From Bacteroidales bacterium UBA7574 (GTDB lineage Bacteria; Bacteroidota; Bacteroidia; Bacteroidales; Paludibacteraceae): a stretch of DNA of 5,344 bases. Both the position numbers and the translations under genes were made by a program. The notes under the pieces were generated by a model that saw nothing but the letters and a program-made list of their open reading frames with translations, ran no database searches and was not told where the DNA came from. The DNA is taken from positions 1 through 5,344 of the forward strand of contig DLLA01000124.1 of the NCBI GenBank assembly GCA_002479035.1, written 5' to 3'. Each line of letters opens with the position of its first letter. Within the stretch, counting starts at the first letter, position 1. Below are positions 1-5,104 of the stretch, piece by piece.

Positions 1-1107
1 CAGGCGTGCGCAGATAAAGCCCGTGACAGCACCCATAAACAGCGAAGGGGCGAAGATACCGCCCACACCACCACCGCCGTTGGTAGCCACAGAGGCGATT
101 ATTTTGAGCAGAAGGATAAGCGCGAAATAGCCTATCAGCACCCATGAATCCGTTCCCAAAGCGGCGAAAGGACTATTTTCGATAGCGGAAACCGAGTCTC
201 CGTTGAGCAACTGGCGGATGACATCGTAGCCCTCGCCATAGAGGGGCGGAAAGAGAAAGACCAGCAGACCCAGCACCAAACCGCCGACCAGGAATTTGGC
301 CCACGTCTTCTGCACCTTGTGGCGGAACAGACGCTCCAGGTAGTTCATTCCGCGTGTGAAATACAGGGATACGAGTCCGCACATCACGCCCAAGACAAGG
401 TACAGTGGTATCCGCTCCAGAGAGAACGGTTCGCTGGTCAGCAAGGGGAACATCGCCGTCTGCCCCGATGCCATCATGGATATGGTAGTGGCTGTTACCG
501 AGGATATTAGCAACGGTGCCACCGAGGTCATGGTGAGGTCCATCATCAGCACCTCGAGGGTGAAGACCAGTCCCGCAATAGGGGCTTGGAAGATACCACC
601 GATAGCACCTGCGGCACCACAGCCAATCATCAGCATCATCGTCTTCTGGTCAAGTCGGAAGAGTTTGGCGAGGTTGCTGCCTATAGCCGAGCCCGTGAGC
701 ACGATAGGCGCCTCGGCACCCACCGAACCACCGAAGCCGATAGTGAGTGCCGAACCCACGATGGACGTCCACATATTGTGGGCTTTAATGATGGATTTGC
801 GCTGCGAGATGGCGTACAGTATCTTGGTAATACCGTGCGAAATGTCGTCTTTGACCACGTACTTGACGAACAACCCCGCCAGCGTGATGCCTATCATCGG
901 GCAGATAAAATACCAGAAATGGTGGTGCGACACCAACTGCAACTCCACGAACCGCTGTATCCAATGTATCAGCAGTTTGAGCAACTGCGCAGCGCATGAG
1001 GACAACGCCCCCACAAAAAAACTGAGCAGCAACACAAGATTCTTCTGCGAGATATGCTGCTCACGCCACGCGATGAAACTGTCGTATGTCAGTCTTGGGT
1101 GTCCCAA
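1..1107 (-). CDS. ClC-family chloride channel/transporter, C-terminus missing (runs off left edge)
   Basis: This is a ClC-type anion channel or exchanger of the inner membrane; 369 codons lie in the window and the C-terminal part is cut off. From the chosen start, [11 protein letters not shown] (124-134) matches the family's GxGREGP region and keeps the external gating glutamate (E132, E. coli ClcA E148). GGIFAP (349-354) matches the conserved GxFxP anion-site motif. The GSGIP serine motif is diverged to ISHGIT (89-94). [12 protein letters not shown] (175-186) aligns with the helix carrying the internal proton glutamate of ClcA (E203), and that position is Val186, as in many true ClC channels. 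The central tyrosine and any C-terminal CBS domains would be outside the window. No in-frame ATG exists between the upstream stop and residue 71. The TTG at 1107 has AGAGG six bases upstream and gives an N-terminus of family-like length. GTG at 1137 and CTG at 1092 (overlapping the obg stop as CTGA) are alternatives. It is probably the last or next gene of the adk-obg operon. Family call is firm, start is not. Confidence 0.9.
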   Translation of the reverse strand, partial: MGHPRLTYDSFIAWREQHISQKNLVLLLSFFVGALSSCAAQLLKLLIHWIQRFVELQLVSHHHFWYFICPMIGITLAGLFVKYVVKDDISHGITKILYAISQRKSIIKAHNMWTSIVGSALTIGFGGSVGAEAPIVLTGSAIGSNLAKLFRLDQKTMMLMIGCGAAGAIGGIFQAPIAGLVFTLEVLMMDLTMTSVAPLLISSVTATTISMMASGQTAMFPLLTSEPFSLERIPLYLVLGVMCGLVSLYFTRGMNYLERLFRHKVQKTWAKFLVGGLVLGLLVFLFPPLYGEGYDVIRQLLNGDSVSAIENSPFAALGTDSWVLIGYFALILLLKIIASVATNGGGGVGGIFAPSLFMGAVTGFICARL

Positions 1108-2264
1108 CCGATGCCTCTGTATTTGTCCAAGTCCCACTCTTCGTCCACCTCGTTGAGGTAGATGGTGTGCGGCTCGTCTTCGTCGTTTGTATCTGTATCT
1201 TCTTGTTTGTCAACCGCTTTGATATCAATGGGCGCGTGCGAAATCTCAATCACCTGATTCTGCTCTTTGTTGAGTTCCGTCCACAGGATGTCTTTGAGTT
1301 CGGTCATGCCCATACCCTGCACACAACTGATTGCCACCACGGGGATGCCGTACTCGTTTTGCAGTTTTTCTACCAATGCTGGCACGTCCAACTCTGGGTC
1401 TGCCACATCGCATTTCGAGATAGCCAGCACACGCGCTTTGGTGAGCAACTGCGGATTGTACTTCTCCAATTCGGACAGCAGCACCTCGTATTCGTGGCGG
1501 ATGTCCTCGCTCGTCACGGGCACCATAAACAGCAGCACCGCATTGCGCTCGATATGACGCAAGAACCTCAGTCCCAATCCTTTGCCTTCGGCGGCACCCT
1601 CTATGATTCCGGGTATGTCCGCCATACAGAACGACCGGTTGTCGCGGTACGACACGATGCCCAATTGTGGTGTGAGGGTCGTGAACGGATAGTCGGCTAT
1701 CTCGGGTTTGGCGGCACTGACCGTTGCCAGCAGCGTGGACTTGCCCGCATTCGGGAAGCCCACCAGTCCGACATCTGCCAGCACTTTGAGTTGCAGCACC
1801 ACGGTGCGTTCCTGTGCGGGTTCGCCCGGCTGTGCATAGCGCGGAGCCTGATTGGTGGCAGTGCGGAAGTGCCAGTTGCCCAATCCGCCGCGACCGCCCT
1901 TCAGCAGAATCACCTCCTGCCCGTGCTCCTTCACTTCGCAGATATACTCGCCCGTCTCGCCGTCATACACCACCGTTCCGCAGGGCACCTCCACCACCTT
2001 GTCCTCGCCGTTCTTGCCAAACGAGCGCGAGTCGCCCCCCTTGCCGCCGTCAGTAGCCATAATGTGTTTCTGGTACTTGAGGTGCAGCAGCGTCCACAGG
2101 TTGCGGTTGCCGCGCAGGATGACATGCCCTCCGCGCCCGCCGTCACCACCGTCGGGACCACCCTTGGGCAGATATTTGGCACGGTGCAGGTGCATACACC
2201 CCGCACCGCCCTTACCCGAGCGGCAGTAAATCTTGACGTAGTCTATGAATGAGGAAGACGGCAT
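1089..2264 (-). CDS. obg: Obg/CgtA GTPase
   Basis: Essential P-loop GTPase of the TRAFAC class that binds the large ribosomal subunit and links GTP/ppGpp level to ribosome assembly. The 391-residue protein has the Obg layout. A glycine-rich Obg fold (about 1-160) includes SGKGG (16-20), [12 protein letters not shown] (35-46) and [12 protein letters not shown] (122-133). The G domain follows, with G1 GFPNAGKST (169-177), G2/switch I DYPFTT (191-196) and G3 DIPG (216-219). The position of the G4 NKxD motif reads SKCD (283-286), and G5 is around SCV (313-315). About 50 C-terminal residues are acidic ([10 protein letters not shown], 355-364), as is common for Obg tails. The ATG at 2264 shares its A with the TAA of adk, so translation is probably coupled. 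The 3' end overlaps the ClC reading frame by 19 bases if the TTG start of that gene is right. Identity is certain from the motifs and full length. Confidence 0.98.
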   Translation of the reverse strand: MPSSSFIDYVKIYCRSGKGGAGCMHLHRAKYLPKGGPDGGDGGRGGHVILRGNRNLWTLLHLKYQKHIMATDGGKGGDSRSFGKNGEDKVVEVPCGTVVYDGETGEYICEVKEHGQEVILLKGGRGGLGNWHFRTATNQAPRYAQPGEPAQERTVVLQLKVLADVGLVGFPNAGKSTLLATVSAAKPEIADYPFTTLTPQLGIVSYRDNRSFCMADIPGIIEGAAEGKGLGLRFLRHIERNAVLLFMVPVTSEDIRHEYEVLLSELEKYNPQLLTKARVLAISKCDVADPELDVPALVEKLQNEYGIPVVAISCVQGMGMTELKDILWTELNKEQNQVIEISHAPIDIKAVDKQEDTDTNDEDEPHTIYLNEVDEEWDLDKYRGIGWDTQD

Positions 2265-2839
2265 TATTTCTGTACCAATTGCAGAATGGTGTCAATCTGG
2301 TTGAATGTATCCTCCATCGAGCGGTTGCCGTTGATAGAGAAGTAGTTATGGCGATGCAGATAGAAGTCGCACACGGGTTGTGTCACCTCGTGGAATATCT
2401 GGATACGCTTCTTGATGGTCTCGTAGTTGTCATCGGCACGGCCGCTGGTCTTGCCGCGGTTCAGCAGACGCTTGATTATCTCGTCTTCGTCCACGAAGAG
2501 GTCGAGCATCACGGCATTCATCTTCCTGCGTTCCAGCAGCAGTTCCAACGCCTCCGCCTGCTCCACCGTACGGGGGAATCCGTCGAAGATAACGCCCTTG
2601 CAATCAGCGGGCAGCGAGTCCAGATAATGCTCTATCAGGTGAATCATCTTGTGGTCGGGCACCAGGTTCCCCTTTGAAATCAACTCCTCTATCTCTTTGC
2701 CCAACGGGCTGCCCGACTTGATTTCGGCACGCAGCACATCGCCTGTGGAGAGGTGTTGCAAACCGTATTTCTTTACTATCAAATCCGACTGCGTTCCCTT
2801 TCCGCTGCCGGGAGCGCCACATAGTATTATATTCAGCAT
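2264..2839 (-). CDS. adk: Adenylate kinase, short-LID type
   Basis: Cytoplasmic nucleotide kinase that interconverts ATP + AMP and 2 ADP. The P-loop GAPGSGKGT is at residues 8-16, the AMP-site motif [10 protein letters not shown] at 31-40, and DGFPRT at 86-91. The short LID segment [18 protein letters not shown] (128-145) carries the conserved arginines. At 191 residues the protein lacks the insert of about 27 residues that forms the large LID in E. coli-type enzymes (214 residues), so it is the short form known from AK1-like enzymes and, from memory, from Bacteroidales. I chose ATG at 2839 because [15 protein letters not shown] begins exactly as the family does; a TTG three codons upstream (2848) is possible but adds nothing conserved. 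Its stop overlaps the obg start by one base. Upstream lies a 214-bp palindrome-rich gap and then the terminator of the HU gene, so transcription must start in that gap or read through. I found no good TTTG/TAnnTTTG promoter there. Confidence 0.97.
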   Translation of the reverse strand: MLNIILCGAPGSGKGTQSDLIVKKYGLQHLSTGDVLRAEIKSGSPLGKEIEELISKGNLVPDHKMIHLIEHYLDSLPADCKGVIFDGFPRTVEQAEALELLLERRKMNAVMLDLFVDEDEIIKRLLNRGKTSGRADDNYETIKKRIQIFHEVTQPVCDFYLHRHNYFSINGNRSMEDTFNQIDTILQLVQK

Positions 2840-2850
2840 AATTGTCAATT
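2840..2850. repeat. AATTG-N-CAATT palindrome abutting the adk start
   Basis: The arms AATTG (2840-2844) and CAATT (2846-2850) sit directly in front of the adk ATG and would form the A/T-rich leader. It is short and may be chance in such sequence; recorded because it occupies the translation-initiation region. Confidence 0.3.
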
Positions 2851-2856
2851 TTCAGC

Positions 2857-2877
2857 GGGGCATCTGACGTACGCCCC
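2857..2877. repeat. GC hairpin in the adk leader
   Basis: Arms GGGGC (2857-2861) and GCCCC (2873-2877) can form a five-pair all-GC stem with an 11-nt loop. On the plus strand it is followed by TTTCTTTTTT, which looks like an intrinsic terminator, but the only gene upstream on that strand would be antisense to adk. On the minus strand it lies 18 bases before the adk ATG, where it would be a 5' leader hairpin. The role is not clear. Confidence 0.4.
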
Positions 2878-2894
2878 TTTCTTTTTTATTAAGG

Positions 2895-2915
2895 TTGCCC
2901 AACAAGGTTCGGCAA
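2895..2915. repeat. Imperfect hairpin between the HU gene and adk
   Basis: TTGCC (2895-2899) pairs with GGCAA (2911-2915) and AAC (2901-2903) with GTT (2907-2909), with one C-C mismatch and an AAG loop. No T tract follows on either strand, so it is not a normal terminator. It is the middle of three hairpins stacked in the gap upstream of adk. Confidence 0.4.
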
Positions 2916-2942
2916 TCTCCTTCTTTTGCAATCCGTGCTGGG

Positions 2943-2965
2943 TGACGACGCGGCTCGCGTCGTCA
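2943..2965. repeat. Perfect 10-bp inverted repeat with 3-nt loop
   Basis: TGACGACGCG (2943-2952) and CGCGTCGTCA (2956-2965) are exact reverse complements around the loop GCT. This is the strongest stem in the gap between the HU gene and adk. No run of T follows on either strand, so it does not fit a rho-independent terminator. Possibilities are a repetitive extragenic palindrome, a leader or processing structure of the adk-obg transcript, or a protein-binding site. The sequence here alone cannot choose between them. Confidence 0.6.
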
Positions 2966-3000
2966 AAGAGCCAAGCCTGACTCCCCCTTTTCTTCTCACA

Positions 3001-3032
3001 CAAAACGAGTTGCCCCCACGGAGCAACTCGTT
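3001..3032 (-). terminator. Intrinsic terminator of the HU gene
   Basis: AACGAGTTGC and GCAACTCGTT (plus-strand 3004-3013 and 3023-3032) form a perfect 10-bp stem with a 9-nt loop. Read on the minus strand, the stem ends in TTTTG (3005-3001). It begins 21 bases after the HU stop codon. It should largely separate HU transcription from adk. Confidence 0.85.
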
Positions 3033-3053
3033 AATATGCACACTTTCTGCTAA

Positions 3054-3317
3054 TTAGAGAGCCAAGCCGGCACCTGCCTTGAACTTAACAGCCTTCTTTG
3101 CGGGAATCTCAATCTTCTGTTTGGTAGCAGGATTGATACCGGTGCGAGCAGCCTTCTCTACAACGGCAAACGTACCGAAACCAATCATTTGTACGTTCTC
3201 ACCTTTCTTCAATGCGCCTGCAATAGCGTTAATGGTAGCGTCCAGAGCCTTTTGAGCCTGTGCTTTCGGCATTTGTGCCTCAGCTGCAATAGCAGCCACG
3301 AGTTCAGCTTTATTCAT
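3054..3317 (-). CDS. HU-family nucleoid DNA-binding protein
   Basis: An 87-residue histone-like protein that binds and bends DNA as a dimer. MNKAELVAAIA at the N-terminus, GFGTF (46-50) and RTGINPATKQ (58-67) fit the HU/IHF signature, including the proline (P63) at the tip of the beta arm that intercalates into the minor groove. The C-terminus KFKAGAGLAL is a few residues shorter than the usual 90-residue HU and lacks the usual charged end, which is a small variation. The ATG at 3317 is preceded by an A/T-rich leader without a Shine-Dalgarno sequence. The gene is monocistronic, with a near-ideal promoter 65-95 bases upstream and a strong terminator downstream, fitting an abundant protein. HU rather than IHF is inferred from overall similarity; the paralogue cannot be assigned. 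Confidence 0.96.
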   Translation of the reverse strand: MNKAELVAAIAAEAQMPKAQAQKALDATINAIAGALKKGENVQMIGFGTFAVVEKAARTGINPATKQKIEIPAKKAVKFKAGAGLAL

Positions 3318-3328
3318 AAAAACTATGA

Positions 3329-3341
3329 TTTAATAATTAAA
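3329..3341. repeat. A/T palindrome in the HU leader
   Basis: TTTAAT-A-ATTAAA is a 13-bp palindrome located 12 bases upstream of the HU start codon, inside the predicted leader. It is followed by the overlapping perfect palindrome AAACGTTT (3339-3346). It could be an autoregulatory site or simply A/T-rich initiation sequence. Confidence 0.3.
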
Positions 3342-3381
3342 CGTTTGATTCCATCGCCCGATATACCTGACGATTTGTGCG

Positions 3382-3412
3382 CAAAGTTACTACATTTTTC
3401 TTATATCGCAAA
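3382..3412 (-). promoter_or_regulatory. Promoter of the HU gene (Bacteroidota consensus)
   Basis: On the minus strand TTTG (3412-3409), a 19-base spacer and TAACTTTG (3389-3382) match the Bacteroidota TTTG / TAnnTTTG promoter exactly. Transcription would start near 3375, giving a leader of about 58 bases. Just upstream (3422-3443) lie A and T tracts that may act like an UP element. Confidence 0.85.
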
Positions 3413-3477
3413 CATTTACCGAAAAAAATACGGTTTTTTCTGCCATTTCCGTCATTTTCCTCTCCTCTTGCATGGTT

Positions 3478-3512
3478 TTTGTACAACCTCTTGTGCTTTT
3501 TTCGTACTTTTG
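3478..3512 (+). promoter_or_regulatory. Candidate promoter of the rhomboid gene
   Basis: TTTG (3478-3481), a 23-base spacer and TACTTTTG (3505-3512) fit the Bacteroidota pattern; the spacer is at the long end. Transcription would start near 3518, about 36 bases before the ATG. Both elements overlap GTAC palindromes: TTGTACAA at 3479-3486 and GTAC-TTTT-GTAC at 3504-3515. Confidence 0.65.
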
Positions 3513-3553
3513 TACCCGATAATTCATTTGGAAACCAACTAAACAAACCCTAT

Positions 3554-4363
3554 ATGCGTAACCTACCTCCCGTTACCCGCAACCTGCTCATCATCACGTC
3601 CCTGTGCTGGTTTGCGGATACTGTCTTCGCTCGCTACGGCATCAATTTCTCGCAAATCTTCGGCTTGCACTATGTCACTGCCACGCAGTTCCGCCTGTGG
3701 CAACCGCTGACCTACATCTTTATGCACGCCAATTTCTCGCACATCTTCTGCAATATGTTCGCGGTCCTCATGTTCGCGCCCGCCATCGAGGAGCGGTGGG
3801 GCAGCCGCCGTTTCCTGATATACTATTTGGTTACGGGCGTAGGTGCCGCACTCATTCAGGAGGCGGTCTGGGCTATCCAACTCCAACCCGCACTCAGTGC
3901 CTACGAGTTTGATGTGGCCCGCCAACTCGCCAACCGCGTCGTCACCATCGGTGCCTCGGGAGCCGTCTTCGGCATCCTTTTTGCTTTCGCATGGCTCTTC
4001 CCCGATGTGCGTATGTTCATACTCTTCATTCCCGTGCCTATACGTGCGCGCGTACTTGTTATTTTGTATGCTTTGGTCGAACTCTTTGCGGGCTTTTCGC
4101 CGCTCCCGGGCGACAATGTAGCCCATTTCGCGCACTTGGGAGGCATGATTTTCGGCTGGCTGCTCATACTCTGGTGGCGGCATCGCCACTACTCGGGCTT
4201 TGAGAAAACCGAGATGGAGGACAGCAGTTTCAAACGCTGGTGGCAACGCCAATGCCACCTCCTGCAACAGCGTTTCCCGCGTCTCTTCCGCAAACGCAAT
4301 ATGCGGATTCGGCATGACAAATCCAAAGACTACAACGACTACCACTACCACGAGTCGGTCTGA
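3554..4363 (+). CDS. Rhomboid-family intramembrane serine protease
   Basis: A 269-residue polytopic membrane protease that cleaves transmembrane substrates within the bilayer. The catalytic serine lies in TIGASGAVFG (131-140, Ser135) and the catalytic histidine in HFAHLGG (191-197, His194). The conserved HANFSHIFCN (58-67, H58, H63, N67) supplies the oxyanion/loop region, followed by the EERWG motif (79-83) typical of bacterial rhomboids. Hydrophobic segments lie at about 10-26, 51-75, 86-108, 132-149, 152-180 (possibly more than one pass) and 189-208. After the last one comes a basic cytoplasmic tail of about 60 residues ending in an Asp/Tyr/His-rich stretch (DYNDYHYHESV). I chose ATG at 3554: the open frame continues back to 3377, but that part overlaps both promoters and is low-complexity. 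It is divergent from the HU gene. Natural substrates cannot be told from sequence. Confidence 0.95.
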   Translation: MRNLPPVTRNLLIITSLCWFADTVFARYGINFSQIFGLHYVTATQFRLWQPLTYIFMHANFSHIFCNMFAVLMFAPAIEERWGSRRFLIYYLVTGVGAALIQEAVWAIQLQPALSAYEFDVARQLANRVVTIGASGAVFGILFAFAWLFPDVRMFILFIPVPIRARVLVILYALVELFAGFSPLPGDNVAHFAHLGGMIFGWLLILWWRHRHYSGFEKTEMEDSSFKRWWQRQCHLLQQRFPRLFRKRNMRIRHDKSKDYNDYHYHESV

Positions 4364-4382
4364 CAAGCGGCACTCGTGTTTT
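4349..4382 (+). terminator. Terminator-like hairpin spanning the rhomboid stop codon
   Basis: CACGAGT (4349-4355), inside the last codons of the rhomboid gene, pairs perfectly with ACTCGTG (4372-4378), followed directly by TTTTCTT. The loop is 16 nt and contains the TGA stop. The 7-bp stem with T run supports an intrinsic terminator separating the rhomboid gene from the metal-related genes. Confidence 0.55.
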
Positions 4383-4406
4383 CTTCGTGTTCCTCTGCTG
4401 CTAATT

Positions 4407-4439
4407 ACGGCAACGAGACGGCAACGACACGGCAACGAG
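4407..4439. repeat. Three tandem copies of an 11-bp repeat
   Basis: ACGGCAACGAG, ACGGCAACGAC and ACGGCAACGAG follow each other without spacers; only the last base of the middle copy differs. They lie 44 bases after the rhomboid stop and about 80 bases before the next promoter. A direct repeat of one helical turn could be a set of regulator half-sites on one DNA face or a slippage-prone repeat. Confidence 0.8.
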
Positions 4440-4505
4440 ATTGGAGTCTCTCGAAAGGATAAGCCTACACTTTCCTTGAGTGGAACTGCATATCAACACG
4501 AAGCC

Positions 4506-4521
4506 TACCTACTTTTAGGTA
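4506..4521. promoter_or_regulatory. Inverted repeat beside the metal-gene promoter, candidate operator
   Basis: TACCTA and TAGGTA are perfect 6-bp inverted arms around CTTT, ending on the first base of the ATTG -33 element of the downstream promoter. The position and dyad symmetry fit a binding site for a dimeric regulator of the Cys/His-protein and efflux genes. No regulator gene is in the window, so this is inference from position and symmetry. Confidence 0.4.
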
Positions 4522-4552
4522 TTGTGTATTTTAACAAAAAGCAGTACCTTTG
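4521..4552 (+). promoter_or_regulatory. Promoter of the Cys/His-rich protein gene, almost leaderless
   Basis: ATTG (4521-4524; consensus TTTG), a 20-base spacer and TACCTTTG (4545-4552) fit the Bacteroidota promoter. Only eight bases separate the -7 element from the ATG at 4561, so the mRNA would begin within a few bases of the start codon. Confidence 0.75.
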
Positions 4553-4560
4553 CCGCCGAA

Positions 4561-4980
4561 ATGAAACAGTGGTGGTCAAATAACATAGCCGTAGTGCTGA
4601 TAATATGCTTTGTATGGGCAGGGGCAGGTATGAACAATATCCGCTACTGCTGTGCCGAGTGCAGGCATGCCGGCATAGAGCATATACTGGACCACTCCTG
4701 CGACCGAATACACCACCACACTCCCCTTCATAGCCAAGACTGCTGTCACCACGGCGACGGGTGCACCTTCACTCGTTTGCAGGTGAGCGATGGCGGTATC
4801 AGCCATACTCTACAGGTGCCCGAAGTAATGACCTTGGACGTACCGGCATTGCCCGCCATAGACAAAGAAATACTGCTCGCCACGGCGAATGTAGAGGAAT
4901 ACAACTGCGAAAACACACGGCAGACACCCCCGCTTACAGGGAGAAGTGTGTCCATCTGTAACCGTTCCATTCTTATTTAG
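4561..4980 (+). CDS. Small Cys/His-rich exported or membrane-anchored protein, probable metal-binding partner of the efflux operon
   Basis: A 139-residue protein with a hydrophobic N-terminal segment (about 9-23, IAVVLIICFVWAGAG) that could be a signal peptide or membrane anchor. A Cys/His-dense part follows: RYCCAEC (28-34), DHSCDRIHHH (44-53) and CCHHGDGC (61-68). A less distinctive region ends in TPPL (122-125) and the hydrophobic end SILI. This order (YC, then CC, then PP, ending in -LI) resembles small Bacteroidota proteins found upstream of heavy-metal RND efflux genes, called HYC_CC_PP in NCBI models; that link is from memory and not searched. A role in periplasmic binding of a soft or divalent metal is inferred from the residues and from the adaptor gene 124 bases downstream. 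I chose ATG at 4561 because it follows directly on the promoter; a TTG at 4522 lies inside the promoter. Confidence 0.8.
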   Translation: MKQWWSNNIAVVLIICFVWAGAGMNNIRYCCAECRHAGIEHILDHSCDRIHHHTPLHSQDCCHHGDGCTFTRLQVSDGGISHTLQVPEVMTLDVPALPAIDKEILLATANVEEYNCENTRQTPPLTGRSVSICNRSILI

Positions 4981-4987
4981 ACTACTC

Positions 4988-5008
4988 ACCCCTTATCGCA
5001 TGAGGGGT
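4988..5008 (+). repeat. Hairpin between the Cys/His gene and the efflux adaptor gene
   Basis: ACCCCTTAT (4988-4996) pairs with ATGAGGGGT (5000-5008) around a CGC loop: nine pairs including one G-T wobble. It begins seven bases after the stop codon. No T run follows on the plus strand, so full termination is unlikely; it may protect or process the operon mRNA or dampen downstream expression. Confidence 0.55.
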
Positions 5009-5104
5009 ACGGACAGCCTGTGGCATCTGTTGTCACGGGAGTATGGCATTTATATGTAAGTGCCTAAAAACAATCACAGGTAACATAATATAAAAGATAG
5101 CAAC

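Noticed and set aside
356..1156. 266-codon open frame on the plus strand opposite the ClC gene
   Set aside because: The minus strand encodes clear ClC motifs; the plus-strand translation is Cys/Pro/Ser-rich without a family pattern.
1086..2252. 388-codon open frame on the plus strand opposite obg
   Set aside because: It is the antisense shadow of a certain Obg gene; the translation is His/Val-rich with no recognisable motifs.
2840..2848. TTG start for adk, three codons upstream
   Set aside because: The ATG at 2839 gives the standard adenylate kinase N-terminus; the extra residues are not conserved-looking.
2857..2890. Intrinsic terminator on the plus strand
   Set aside because: The GC stem plus T run looks right, but no plus-strand gene lies upstream; only antisense transcription of adk-obg could use it.
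3377..3553. N-terminal extension of the rhomboid frame by 59 codons
   Set aside because: The extension covers the HU promoter start and the rhomboid promoter, is Phe/Leu-rich low complexity, and the rhomboid fold begins just after the ATG at 3554.
3563..4435. 290-codon open frame on the minus strand opposite the rhomboid gene
   Set aside because: Antisense of a well-supported rhomboid gene; low-complexity, charged translation with a run of Val.
4407..4439. CRISPR-like array
   Set aside because: The 11-bp units are contiguous with no spacers and there are no cas genes; it is a simple tandem repeat.
4522..4560. TTG start for the Cys/His protein at 4522
   Set aside because: It lies within the promoter elements and would not be in the transcript.
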